Shown: positions 50,085-58,477 of the stretch, in pieces
How positions within the stretch are numbered: position 1 is the first letter of the stretch
Layout of the letters: each line of letters begins with the position of its first letter
NCBI RefSeq assembly: GCF_900116175.1
Contig: NZ_FPCH01000005.1
Span: 126,501 to 190,500 of the forward strand
Length of the DNA stretch: 64,000 nucleotides
Reading direction: 5' to 3'
From: Hyphomicrobium facile
Lineage (GTDB): Bacteria > Pseudomonadota > Alphaproteobacteria > Rhizobiales > Hyphomicrobiaceae
Position numbers and translations under genes: made by a program
The notes under the pieces: model-generated
Seen by the model: the letters and a program-made list of their open reading frames with translations, nothing else
The model's database searches: none
What the model was told of the DNA's origin: nothing

Positions 50085-50768
50085 ATGGATCAGCGTTCGA
50101 AGCGGCTTCTCTTTGGGATCGCCGTGATGGCTGTTGGCTGCCTCGTTCCCTCAGTCGGGCTTTCTCTACTCGCGGGTATCGATACCGGCCGTGCGATTGC
50201 TGAGCCTTCGGAAAGTACCGAAGAGGATGCTTTCAATGCCGCCAAGGAGCTTGGCACGGTTGAGGCGTGGAACGCCTTCCTGAGAAATTATGCTACGGGC
50301 TATCACGCTGATCTGGCCCGCGCCTATCTCAAGAAGCTCGGCGATCCGGCCGCCGACGTTCCCTCGCCTGCGGACGATTTCCCTGTGGCCGCGGGGTCGT
50401 GGGGTGGGATCGTCCGGGACGGGCCTGGCCAGAACTACCGCCGGATCGATACCTTGGTCGAGGGTCGGCGCGTGACCCTCATCGAACGAACAGACGTCGT
50501 ATGGAACGGCTTTCCGTGGTTCAAGATCGCCTACGGGAAAAAGGGACACGGCTATCAATGGGGTGGAATTCTCTGTTCCACGGGAGCTGAACGCGCGGGC
50601 ATCTACGAGACCTGCCCGCCTCCTCCATCCGCAAAGAGCCAGGGGCCCCCCCCCCACGGCGAAACCCGCTGCGCGTTGAATCGGCCTAGGCGGTCGGCTC
50701 CCTGTTTGTCGGAAGCCCGGCGTCCAGCCTGGATCGCGGTGAAAAGAGCGAAGCGTGCCTGTTCATAG
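50085..50768 (+). CDS. Exported SH3-domain protein, 3' end altered by a C-tract
   Basis: The protein has an N-terminal signal/anchor (LLFGIAVMAVGCLVPSVGLS, about 8-27), a short helical region with LGTVEAWNAFLRNYATGYHA (about 56-75), seen in caspase-like/SH3 exported proteins, and a bacterial SH3 domain (about 105-160) with GIVRDGPGQNYRRIDTLVEG and GFPWFKIAYGKKGHGYQWGG. In the given sequence the frame runs through ten Cs (50646-50655) into an Arg/Ala-rich tail ending at 50768. With nine Cs the tail would be PPPTAKPAAR followed by a stop at 50677-50679, which looks far more natural. Function: probably a periplasmic binding module. Confidence 0.7.
   Translation: MDQRSKRLLFGIAVMAVGCLVPSVGLSLLAGIDTGRAIAEPSESTEEDAFNAAKELGTVEAWNAFLRNYATGYHADLARAYLKKLGDPAADVPSPADDFPVAAGSWGGIVRDGPGQNYRRIDTLVEGRRVTLIERTDVVWNGFPWFKIAYGKKGHGYQWGGILCSTGAERAGIYETCPPPPSAKSQGPPPHGETRCALNRPRRSAPCLSEARRPAWIAVKRAKRACS
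50646..50655 (+). other. Ten-C homopolymer in the SH3 protein gene
   Basis: The tract sits four codons before the alternative ends of the protein. Slippage by one base switches the C-terminus between a short Pro-Thr-Ala-Lys end and a 30-residue longer tail. It is either a sequencing/assembly error or a slippage site. Confidence 0.7.
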
Positions 50769-50912
50769 GCGGCTCTAAGATTGTTGGCTTTTTTTCCGAA
50801 ACCTGTGTCGGAGTGGCCCCTCGCCGTTCGTCCTGGTGCGGTGATGGACTTCAAAATGATCTCGGGCGAGGCAATAATCGGGCTTCGCCGGGCAGGATGA
50901 CAGGGAGGCGAC

Positions 50913-52028
50913 ATGACAGGCGTACGGGTCTTGGTTGGAACGCGGAAGGGCGCATTCGTGTTGACGTCCGACGGCACGCGAAAATCCTGGGACGTCAGCG
51001 GCCCGCATTTTCCCGGTTGGGAAATCTACCATCTGAAGGGCTCTCCGGCCGATCCCAACCGTATTTACGCCTCGCAATCCAGCGGTTGGTTCGGGCAGCA
51101 GATCCAGCGATCCGACGACGGCGGCAAGACCTGGGCGCCCGTCGACAACAAGTTCGCCTATGACGGCGTTCCCGGTACGCACCAATGGTACGACGGCACC
51201 CCTCACCCGTGGGAATTCAAGCGGGTCTGGCACATCGAGCCATCGCTCACCGATCCGGATACGGTCTTTGCGGGCGTCGAGGATGCAGCCTTGTTCCGCA
51301 CGAGCGACGGCGGAAAATCGTGGGCCGAAGTTCCGGGTCTTCGCGGTCACGGATCGGGGGCGCATTGGATGCCCGGCGCGGGCGGCATGTGCTTGCATAC
51401 TATTCTGCTCGACCCCGTCGATCCAAAGCGGATGTTCATCGCGATTTCGGCCGCGGGCGCGTTCAGAACGGATGACGGCGGTGAAACGTGGCAGCCGATC
51501 AACAAGGGGTTGCGGTCGGAGTACATACCGGACCCGCACGCCGAAGTCGGCCACTGTGTGCACCGCCTCGCGATGCACCCGTCACGGCCCAACGTTCTTT
51601 TCATGCAGAAGCATTGGGACGTGATGCGGAGCGACGATGCCGGCAATTCGTGGCACGAGGTGAGCGGCAATCTTCCGACGGATTTCGGGTTTGTCATCGA
51701 CGTGCACGCGCATGAACCGGAGACGATCTACGTCGTGCCCATCAAGAGCGACGCCGAGCACTTCCCGATGGACGGCAAGCTGCAAGTCTGGCGCAGCCGC
51801 TCGGGCGGAAACGAATGGGAGGCTCTGACCAAGGGTCTGCCGCAATCGAATTGCTACGTGAACGTCCTCAGGGACGCGATGGCCGTCGATACGCTTGACA
51901 CTTGCGGCGTCTACTTCGGGACGACGGGCGGACAAGTCTATGCCTCGGCGGACGCGGGCGATACGTGGAGCGCCATCGTTCGCGATCTGCCGGCTGTGCT
52001 CTCGGTAGAAGTTCAGGCTCTCAAATGA
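50913..52028 (+). CDS. Asp-box (BNR) beta-propeller protein
   Basis: The 371-residue protein has no signal peptide and contains repeated Asp-box motifs of the S-x-D-x-G-x-T-W type: [11 protein letters not shown] (about 68-78), [11 protein letters not shown] (about 129-139), [11 protein letters not shown] (about 185-195), [11 protein letters not shown] (about 243-253) and [11 protein letters not shown] (about 348-358). Such repeats build a sialidase-like propeller, but sialidase arginines are not evident, so an enzymatic role is uncertain. A conserved [20 protein letters not shown] typifies a bacterial family of cytoplasmic propellers. Its stop overlaps the start of a MoaD/ThiS-like gene (ATGA, 52025-52028). 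Confidence 0.85.
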   Translation: MTGVRVLVGTRKGAFVLTSDGTRKSWDVSGPHFPGWEIYHLKGSPADPNRIYASQSSGWFGQQIQRSDDGGKTWAPVDNKFAYDGVPGTHQWYDGTPHPWEFKRVWHIEPSLTDPDTVFAGVEDAALFRTSDGGKSWAEVPGLRGHGSGAHWMPGAGGMCLHTILLDPVDPKRMFIAISAAGAFRTDDGGETWQPINKGLRSEYIPDPHAEVGHCVHRLAMHPSRPNVLFMQKHWDVMRSDDAGNSWHEVSGNLPTDFGFVIDVHAHEPETIYVVPIKSDAEHFPMDGKLQVWRSRSGGNEWEALTKGLPQSNCYVNVLRDAMAVDTLDTCGVYFGTTGGQVYASADAGDTWSAIVRDLPAVLSVEVQALK

Positions 52029-52321
52029 TCCGCGTCGTGCTGCCGTCGCATCTCAGAATGCACGCGAACGTCAACGGCGAGATCCTGCTCGATGTGGACG
52101 GGGAAGCGACGCAGCGGTCGCTGCTCGACGCGCTCGAGGCCCGCTATCCCGTGTTGCGTGGAACGATCCGGGATCACGATACGCAAAAGCGGCGGCCGTT
52201 CCTGAGATTTTTTGCCTGTCAGCGAGATCTTTCGCACGAGCCCGCGGACGCGCCACTGCCCGATGAGGTCAGGAGCGGATCGAAGCCCTTCCTGATCGTC
52301 GGCGCGATTGCGGGAGGGTGA
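52025..52321 (+). CDS. MoaD/ThiS-like ubiquitin-fold protein
   Basis: The 98-residue protein starts in the stop codon of the propeller gene. It has a beta-grasp pattern ([40 protein letters not shown]) and ends in IVGAIAGG, a C-terminal Gly-Gly as in MoaD, ThiS and other sulfur carriers or protein modifiers that are adenylated by E1-like enzymes. No E1 (MoeB/ThiF) gene is nearby. The coupled propeller may be its partner or target; this is inference. Confidence 0.85.
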   Translation: MIRVVLPSHLRMHANVNGEILLDVDGEATQRSLLDALEARYPVLRGTIRDHDTQKRRPFLRFFACQRDLSHEPADAPLPDEVRSGSKPFLIVGAIAGG

Positions 52322-52347
52322 TTGCGCGCGCCGCCAATAAATAAAAA

Positions 52348-52385
52348 GGGGCACCTCCGACGCGATACTTCGGACGAGGTGCCCC
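52348..52385 (-). terminator. Rho-independent terminator of the outer-membrane protein gene
   Basis: GGGGCACCTC (52348-52357) pairs with GAGGTGCCCC (52376-52385), with a further inner CCGA/TCGG pairing. On the minus strand it is followed by TTTTTATTTATT, 24 bp after the stop codon. It also stops readthrough from the MoaD-like gene on the other strand. Confidence 0.88.
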
Positions 52386-52408
52386 GAGTGAATGGTATCC
52401 GGGAGCTG

Positions 52409-53266
52409 CTATTTCAGTGGTTCGATCGGCGTTGCGTCGGCCTGTAACTTCCAGACAAGCACGGCGCGGACCGACTGCACGGTTGCGTCGTCGATATCGA
52501 AGCGGGCCTTTTCGTTGGCGCAATGAAGCACCCACCATTTGTACGCTTCGCTCTTGTCCGAGCCGCTGCCACTTTCACCGTCGAATTGCGAATACCGGTA
52601 TTCGACCTTGAGAGACAGTCTCTTGTCGATCCTGTCGAGCTTGGTCTCGATGCCGCCGCCGACCGTCCAGCCATCGAGATCGCCGGCTTTCAAAGTGACG
52701 CTCGTCGGTAATTTGAAGTTGTCGAACTCAGCAGTCACTTCGCCGTTCTGGTTCATGCGCGAAAAGCCGCCCAAGCCGTAGACCAGGAGATCGGGTCGCA
52801 CCAGGACGCCAAGCCTGCCGCCGACGGTCCAAACCCCCGCGCGGTTAAGCTCGCCGGAGAGCGATCCGTGTTTCGTGCTTCCGGAAGAACTTTCGTCGCC
52901 GTTCGGGTAGAAGTCGTAATCGGCAAAGGCGCCGATCAGGATCCGGTCGCCGAGGAGGCGGTCGTAGCCTACCTGCACGGTGCCGAAGACCTTCCAGGCG
53001 TCATCGTTCATGCCCCCTGAGAGGTAGTCGTCCTTCGGATAGGAGCAACCCCACCAGTACAAGCAAAAAATATCCGTTCGCTTCGCGGCTGCCGAGGCAT
53101 TCTGATCGATGCTGACGCCGCCGATGCCGGCGCCTACGGAAAATCCGGACCAACCGTCGGCTGGCGGTGGAATGGGTGCAGGCGCGTCCTTCAGGCTGCC
53201 GCCCGCAAACGCTCCGGTTGACTGAAACAAAATAAACGCGACCAACGCAACACTCTTACGCATCAC
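52409..53266 (-). CDS. Outer-membrane beta-barrel protein (Omp25/RopB-type)
   Basis: The 285-residue precursor has a signal peptide (SVALVAFILFQSTGAFAGG), a Pro-rich linker (DAPAPIPPPADGWSGFSVGA, about 27-46) and alternating barrel strands such as VGYDRLLGDRILIGAFADYD (about 100-119) and SLKVEYRYSQF. This arrangement, with W-x-G-F at the first strand, is typical of alphaproteobacterial Omp25/RopB/porin-like barrels. Two cysteine-containing stretches (FCLYWWGCSY and VLHCANEK) lie in predicted outer loops and could be disulfide-bonded. Monocistronic with its own terminator. Confidence 0.85.
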   Translation of the reverse strand: MMRKSVALVAFILFQSTGAFAGGSLKDAPAPIPPPADGWSGFSVGAGIGGVSIDQNASAAAKRTDIFCLYWWGCSYPKDDYLSGGMNDDAWKVFGTVQVGYDRLLGDRILIGAFADYDFYPNGDESSSGSTKHGSLSGELNRAGVWTVGGRLGVLVRPDLLVYGLGGFSRMNQNGEVTAEFDNFKLPTSVTLKAGDLDGWTVGGGIETKLDRIDKRLSLKVEYRYSQFDGESGSGSDKSEAYKWWVLHCANEKARFDIDDATVQSVRAVLVWKLQADATPIEPLK

Positions 53267-53612
53267 AATACTCGCTCCCCGTTTAGTCTCCCCGTTTCTT
53301 TTCCCGATGCGGATATCAACAGGTTATCCACGAGTTGTTGCTACCGATGGAGCTTTGCGGCAGCAAGTTGTTCGTACACTGAACACAGTGATTCTAAGTT
53401 TCCGCTGCTTTTTGATCACTATACGGACGGCTTCTATAGCGCAGCATTTCAACGCCGCGATTTAAATAATCCGAGCAATGATAATTGTTTAATCGTCAGA
53501 CCGTTCATTGGATCTGATTTGTGACGCTCGTGCGCGACGAGCTAAGCGCAAGCAGCCGCTTCCGCTCGCATCAGCGGGGTCGCCACATTTCTCCACAGCT
53601 GTGGATGAGGCG
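53267..53612. other. 346-bp intergenic region
   Basis: Holds a single DnaA-box-like TTATCCACG (53324-53332) and a 14-bp palindrome TCCACAGCTGTGGA (53592-53605) just beyond the citramalate synthase stop. No gene was recognised. It should contain the promoter of the outer-membrane protein gene. Confidence 0.45.
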
Positions 53613-55244
53613 TCAGCCGACCTGCGCTTCGTCCTTCAGGAGCTTGTAATTGATGCTGTCGAGAAGGGCCTCGAAGCTCGCATCGATGATGTTCGGCGAG
53701 ACGCCGACCGTCGTCCAGCGTTCGCCGGTGGTTGCATCGTGGCTCTCGACGAGGACGCGCGTCACGGCGTCGGTGCCGCCTTCGTGCGTCTGCGTCAGGA
53801 TGCGGACCTTGTAGTCGACGAGTTCGACGTTCTCGATATGCTTCTGGTAACGGCCGAGATCGCTTCGCAGCGCTTTGTCGAGCGCATTGACCGGGCCGTT
53901 GCCTTCGCCGACCGAGACCAGCGGCGCGTCGTCGCCCGCGATCGATACGGTGACGACCGCGTGCGAGACGGTTCCATTGCCGTTCATCGCTCTCGATCGC
54001 TCTTCGCGCCGTTCGACGGTCACGCGAAAATTGTCGACCGAGAAATAGCGCGGCACGGTTGCGAGCGCGCGGCGCGCGAGAAGTTCGAACGATGCCTCGG
54101 CTGCCTCGTAGGAATACCCCTGATCCTCGCGCACCTTCACCTCGTCGAGGAGCGCTTGCACGCGCGCATCGTCCTTGTCGGACGGCAGGCCCAGCCGCTC
54201 CAGCGCGGACGTCAACGAGGAACGTCCGCCTTGCTTGGAGACGAGAATGCGCCGTTCGTTGCCGACGCTTTCGGGCGGAACGTGCTCGTAGGTTTCCGGC
54301 GCCTTCATCAGCGCGGAGGCGTGAATGCCGGCTTTCGTGGCGAAGGCGCTTTCGCCGACGTAGGGCGCGTGGCGGTTCGGCGCCTCGTTCAGAACTTCGT
54401 CGAGAACGCGGCTCGCGTGCGTGAGGGTGCGCAGCTTGTCGGGCGTGACGCCTGTCGTGAAGGCGTCCGCGAATTCGCTTTTCAGAAGCAGCGTCGGGAT
54501 GATCGATGTCAGATTGGCGTTGCCGCAGCGCTCGCCGAGGCCGTTGAGCGCGCCCTGGATCTGGCGACATCCGGCGCGGATGGCCATCAGCGTGTTGGCG
54601 ACGGCGTTGTCGGTATCGTTGTGCGTATGGATGCCGAGGTTTGCGCCCGGAACGTGCTTCGCGACATCGGCAACGATACGTTCGATTTCGTGCGGCAGCG
54701 TTCCGCCGTTGGTATCGCAGAGCACGACCCAGCGAGCGCCGGCGTCATAGGCCGTCTTGGCGACGGCTAGCGCGTAATCGCGGTTCGACTTGTAACCGTC
54801 GAAAAAATGCTCGCAATCGATCATCGCCTCGCGCTGCGTTTCGACGACGGCGCCGACCGATTGGCGGATCGTTTCGAGGTTTTCCTCGTTCGTGATGCCG
54901 AGGGCGACGCGCACCTGGTAGTCGGACGATTTCGCGACGAGACAGATGCTGTCGGCGGAGGACTGAAGAACGGCCTGCAGGCCTGGATCGTTGGATACGG
55001 AACGGCCCGAGCGCTTCGTCATGCCGAACGCCGTGAAGCGGGCAGACTTCAGGTTCGGACGTGAAGAGAAGAGTTCCGTGTCGGTGGCGTTGGCGCCCGG
55101 AAAGCCGCCCTCGATATAGTCAATCCCGAGGTCGTCCAGCACGCGCATGAGGCGGCGCTTGTCTTCAAGCGAAAAGTCGACACCCGTCGTCTGCGCACCG
55201 TCGCGCAGCGTCGTATCGAAGAGGTAGAGGCGCTCTTTGCTCAT
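53613..55244 (-). CDS. cimA: Citramalate synthase
   Basis: The 543-residue protein belongs to the isopropylmalate/citramalate synthase family. The start LYLFDTTLRDGAQTTGVDFS (6-25) has the metal-binding Asp; the metal HxH is in ANLGIHTHNDTDNAVANTLM (about 197-216). GERCGNANLTSIIPTLLLKS and the C-terminal LeuA-dimer domain (about 395-535) follow. The YIEGGFPGANATDTELF segment is characteristic of CimA-type enzymes, which condense pyruvate and acetyl-CoA to citramalate for a threonine-independent isoleucine route. It is downstream of and overlaps the GNAT gene by four bases. Confidence 0.92.
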   Translation of the reverse strand: MSKERLYLFDTTLRDGAQTTGVDFSLEDKRRLMRVLDDLGIDYIEGGFPGANATDTELFSSRPNLKSARFTAFGMTKRSGRSVSNDPGLQAVLQSSADSICLVAKSSDYQVRVALGITNEENLETIRQSVGAVVETQREAMIDCEHFFDGYKSNRDYALAVAKTAYDAGARWVVLCDTNGGTLPHEIERIVADVAKHVPGANLGIHTHNDTDNAVANTLMAIRAGCRQIQGALNGLGERCGNANLTSIIPTLLLKSEFADAFTTGVTPDKLRTLTHASRVLDEVLNEAPNRHAPYVGESAFATKAGIHASALMKAPETYEHVPPESVGNERRILVSKQGGRSSLTSALERLGLPSDKDDARVQALLDEVKVREDQGYSYEAAEASFELLARRALATVPRYFSVDNFRVTVERREERSRAMNGNGTVSHAVVTVSIAGDDAPLVSVGEGNGPVNALDKALRSDLGRYQKHIENVELVDYKVRILTQTHEGGTDAVTRVLVESHDATTGERWTTVGVSPNIIDASFEALLDSINYKLLKDEAQVG

Positions 55245-55753
55245 GACGCTTCTTGAGGCTCAGCTTTGGCCGGACTTCCGGCGAGACGCTTTACCATGGT
55301 CGTGTTGGAAAGCCATTGATCATCGAGGGGAATGGAATTGCGTTGCGCTGCGACGTAGCCGCGACGCTCAAAAAACGGCACGGCCGTATCGCTCGCATCG
55401 ACTGTGACCCCCTCGGCTCCACGTGCGGCTGCGATCTTCTCGAGCGCGTCGGCAAGCGCGGTGCCAACCCCCTCGCCCGCGAAGTCCGGATGCACATAAA
55501 GCATATCAATGGTTTTATTGTCCTTAAGGGACCCGAAACCGAGGTATTCGCCGTCGAGCTGAACGACGAGCGTCAGCGCCGCCGCGAGCCTGTCGCGGAA
55601 GGCGGCCGCATCCTCAGCTGTCGCGACCCATGCGAGCCGCTGATCCTCGTCGTAGTCATCACCCGTCAGCTCATCGATGCTTTGCGCGAAGAGATCGCGC
55701 AGCACCATGGCATCGGCTGGGAGGAAGGGACGGAGCGGGTAGTCGTCGGTCAT
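55241..55753 (-). CDS. GNAT-family N-acetyltransferase
   Basis: The 170-residue protein is a GNAT acetyltransferase. The acetyl-CoA loop is VHPDFAGEGVGTALADALEK (about 92-111), preceded by GFGSLKDNKTIDMLYV and followed by DTAVPFFERRGYVAAQR, where the Tyr is the usual general acid. The substrate is unknown. Its stop overlaps the citramalate synthase start (55241-55244), so both are probably translated from one transcript. Confidence 0.88.
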   Translation of the reverse strand: MTDDYPLRPFLPADAMVLRDLFAQSIDELTGDDYDEDQRLAWVATAEDAAAFRDRLAAALTLVVQLDGEYLGFGSLKDNKTIDMLYVHPDFAGEGVGTALADALEKIAAARGAEGVTVDASDTAVPFFERRGYVAAQRNSIPLDDQWLSNTTMVKRLAGSPAKAEPQEAS

Positions 55754-55889
55754 GGTTTACCAAAGCGGTTTTGGCGGCCGGTTTTGCCGGCTCGGTTAAG
55801 GTTCTGATGGTCCTCGGGTGCTGCGGCTTCGGCCTATCCCCATGTCGCCATTGGCGCAAGGCCTTGCAAGGTCGCGCTCACTATTGTTG

Positions 55890-55928
55890 GCCTTGGCGAC
55901 ACGCGTGCCGCGCGCCGGCCGCCAAGGC
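55890..55928. repeat. Intergenic hairpin element, copy B
   Basis: GCCTTGGCG (55890-55898) pairs perfectly with CGCCAAGGC (55920-55928). The 21-base loop begins ACACGCGTGCCGCG. Compared with copy A at 49478-49518, three arm base pairs differ by compensatory changes and only three loop bases differ. The rest of 55754-56045 shows no gene. Confidence 0.7.
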
Positions 55929-56045
55929 GGGTGTTCTTCCTGGAGCCGGCCGCCAGCGGGGACGTTCAGCCCTGCATTTGAATGTTGCCCGCTGAACGTG
56001 TAGCAGGGCTGCGAATCGGGATCGTGACCTACGGGGCAAGGAAGA

Positions 56046-56546
56046 ATGCAGAAGATTTTCGCTCTTGCACTGCTGATGTGTTCTTGTTCCTCGCTCGCAC
56101 ATTCAGAAGACGATCAGCCGGGCGCTGACATGCCGAAAGACTGTGTCGCCAAGGCTATGGAAATAGGCCAAGAGACAGATTCCGAATTCAAACGCATGTC
56201 GCACACGGTGATCGCCTTCCAACCGCCGTTAAGGGGCACAAACTTGCTTACCGTTGATTGCGGCCCGGGGTCGGCTATCGGCGGTCCGGGAATAAGCCTT
56301 TATTGGCAGACTGCCTTTCCGCCTGCTGCGTACTACGAACTCTTGGCCAAGGCGGGAGCGGTACTGACAGGCGAAAGTCAATCCGCGCTATTAGCGGCGA
56401 CGAAGTCCTGCGCGAAGCAAGCTCTCGCTGAGGAAACAGAAATGGCCGATCAGCTGACGGCAAAAGCCAAGATCGAGTGTCACGCCTTCGTCCGGAACGG
56501 AGGATCTGTCGGCACCTTCATCTATCTACGCGACAAGGACGATTGA
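56046..56546 (+). CDS. Exported protein of unknown function
   Basis: The 166-residue precursor has a signal peptide (MQKIFALALLMCSCSSLAHS). The mature part has four cysteines (in PKDCVAKAME, LLTVDCGPGS, ATKSCAKQAL and AKIECHAFVR), consistent with two disulfides, and a strand-rich middle (GPGISLYWQTAFPPAAYYEL). I do not recognise the family. It starts shortly after a GGGCAAGGAAG ribosome region and is isolated between repeat-rich intergenic regions. Confidence 0.7.
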   Translation: MQKIFALALLMCSCSSLAHSEDDQPGADMPKDCVAKAMEIGQETDSEFKRMSHTVIAFQPPLRGTNLLTVDCGPGSAIGGPGISLYWQTAFPPAAYYELLAKAGAVLTGESQSALLAATKSCAKQALAEETEMADQLTAKAKIECHAFVRNGGSVGTFIYLRDKDD

Positions 56547-56618
56547 AATTTAATCCAAGTTCGTGGCTGAGGTGGCTAGCATCATTTGGGCAGCGCATGC
56601 GGACGAGCTGCCCGTTGA

Positions 56619-56660
56619 CTGGATCCCGGCTTTCGCCGGGATGACGGTGGGTGGTGATGA
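56619..56660. repeat. Dispersed palindromic intergenic repeat
   Basis: CTGGATCCCGGCTTTCGCCG then GGATGACGGTGGGTGG forms a hairpin (ATCCCGGC/GCCGGGAT). Related copies lie at 59885-59966 and 61427-61494, with partial copies at about 56706-56770 and 59774-59800. It is a non-coding repeat well known in style from Rhizobiales intergenic DNA. All copies lie next to aminoacyl-tRNA synthetase or nadE genes here. Confidence 0.8.
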
Positions 56661-56776
56661 GCGCGGGCTGACTGACACCGTTTGGCATCTTCGGCTTGGC
56701 CCGAAAATGACGGTGGGTGGAGTGGCGCCGTGGGTCCTGGCTCTCCGCCGCGCCGCGGCCGGGATGACTGAGGTTG

Positions 56777-58186
56777 CTAGCGCGCGATTTCCCAGGTGGT
56801 TTCGATCTCGCCGGTTTCCTTGTTCTTCGTGTCCTTGAGGGCAATGCCCATCTTGGCGAGCTCGTCGCGGATGCGATCGGACTCGGCGAAGTCCTTGCGC
56901 TTTCTCGCTTCGAGACGGGCGATGATCATGGGTTCGACGGTGGATGCCACGGATTGCGCGGTTTCCGCCGCGCGCGCGTCCGCCTGTCTCAGCGTTGCGC
57001 CGTCGAAGCCTAGAAAGCCCAGCGCCGCGCCGAGGTTTTTGAAGTCCTTGGCGGCGGCGTAGCCGTGAAGCTCGGCGATGGCTTTCGGCGTGTTGAGATC
57101 GTCTTCGAGCGCTTCGATAACGTCACGCGGCAAGCTTGTGCGGTCGTCGGTATCGAGGCCTTCGTGTGCAAACCAGCCCGTCAGGATCTTCTGACTTTCC
57201 TCGAGCCCCTTCTTCGTCCAGTCGATCGGCTGGCGATAGTGCGTCCTCAGCATGTTGAAGCGCAGCACCTCGCCCGGCCAGCCGTCGGTCAGCAGCTCAT
57301 GAATCGTCACGAAGTTGCCGAGGCTCTTCGACATCTTCTCGCCTTCGACCTGCAGGAAGCCGTTGTGCATCCAGACGTTGGCCATTTTCGACGTGCCGTG
57401 GGCGCAGCGCGATTGTGCGATCTCGTTCTCGTGGTGCGGGAACGTCAGGTCGATGCCGCCGCCATGAATGTCGAATACGGGGCCGAGCAACGCGCCCGCC
57501 ATTGCCGAGCACTCGATGTGCCAGCCGGGGCGGCCCGGAGTCTTGATGCCGCTCGGTGAAGGCCACGCGGGCTCGCCCGGCTTCGAAGGCTTCCAGAGCA
57601 CGAAGTCCATCGGGCCTTTCTTATACGGCGCGACCTCGACGCGGGCTCCGGCCTCCATCTCCTCCAGCGTGCGGTTGGAGAGGCGCCCGTAATCGGGCAT
57701 CGAGCCGACGTCGAAGAGCACGTGATCTTCCGCGACGTAGGCATGGCGGCGTTTCACCAGGGCTTCGATCAGCGAGACCATGTCCTCGCGGCCGTCCTTG
57801 CGGCGGATGTACTCTGTCGCGCGCGGCTCGTAGGTGGGCGGCAGAACGCCTAAGGCTGCGATGTCGGCGTGGAACTGGTTCTCGGTCGCTTCCGTGACTT
57901 TGCGGATCGCTTCGTTCAGCGGCAGGCCGGGGTAATCGCGCGCGGCGCGGGCGTTGATCTTGTCGTCGACGTCCGTGATGTTCCTGACGTACGTGACGTG
58001 ATCGGGGCGGTAGATGTGGCGGAGCAGCCGGAACAGCACGTCAAACACGATCACCGGGCGCGCGTTGCCGATGTGGGCGTAGTCGTAGACGGTTGGACCG
58101 CAGACGTACATGCGGACGTTCGACGGGTCGATCGGCACGAACTCGGCCTTTTGCCGGGTCAGGGTATTGTAAAGTTTGAGCGCCAA
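56777..58186 (-). CDS. cysS: Cysteinyl-tRNA synthetase
   Basis: The 469-residue class I enzyme has zinc-site Cys in [20 protein letters not shown], which also holds the HIGN nucleotide motif, then HIECSAMAG and [11 protein letters not shown] as the other zinc ligands, and [15 protein letters not shown] as the KMSKS loop. It charges tRNA-Cys. The start appears to be TTG at 58186 (preceded by AGAGG), giving [12 protein letters not shown]; 30 further upstream codons are arginine-rich and unlike CysS. An ATG further up would give a poorer N-terminus. Confidence 0.93.
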   Translation of the reverse strand: MALKLYNTLTRQKAEFVPIDPSNVRMYVCGPTVYDYAHIGNARPVIVFDVLFRLLRHIYRPDHVTYVRNITDVDDKINARAARDYPGLPLNEAIRKVTEATENQFHADIAALGVLPPTYEPRATEYIRRKDGREDMVSLIEALVKRRHAYVAEDHVLFDVGSMPDYGRLSNRTLEEMEAGARVEVAPYKKGPMDFVLWKPSKPGEPAWPSPSGIKTPGRPGWHIECSAMAGALLGPVFDIHGGGIDLTFPHHENEIAQSRCAHGTSKMANVWMHNGFLQVEGEKMSKSLGNFVTIHELLTDGWPGEVLRFNMLRTHYRQPIDWTKKGLEESQKILTGWFAHEGLDTDDRTSLPRDVIEALEDDLNTPKAIAELHGYAAAKDFKNLGAALGFLGFDGATLRQADARAAETAQSVASTVEPMIIARLEARKRKDFAESDRIRDELAKMGIALKDTKNKETGEIETTWEIAR

Positions 58187-58477
58187 ACTGGACCTCTTGC
58201 GTCGCGTGTCTCTGCGGTTCGGCCGGAAGATATTCCGGAAACGTGAGTATGCCATAGGCCGCCTTGGGCGGCACAAGGGCGCCGTCGCGCCTTAGTCGGT
58301 TGTCCCCTGCCCCGTCAAGCCGCGTCCAAGTTTTTGAAACCCCACGTAAAATGGGTCACGTCGCAATTGCTCCGCATTGACCCGCTAGCAAATCGCTGCT
58401 TAGGGTCCGGAAAGTGCCGGTTCGGATGGCTTCATCCGGAGCGCGAAAGCCGTCAAAAGGGGCGTCGGGGAGCAGGC

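Noticed and set aside
53267-53612. A replication origin or DnaA-box cluster
   Set aside because: Only one TTATCCACG-like box is present, with no AT-rich unwinding region and no neighbouring dnaA, hemE or parAB genes.
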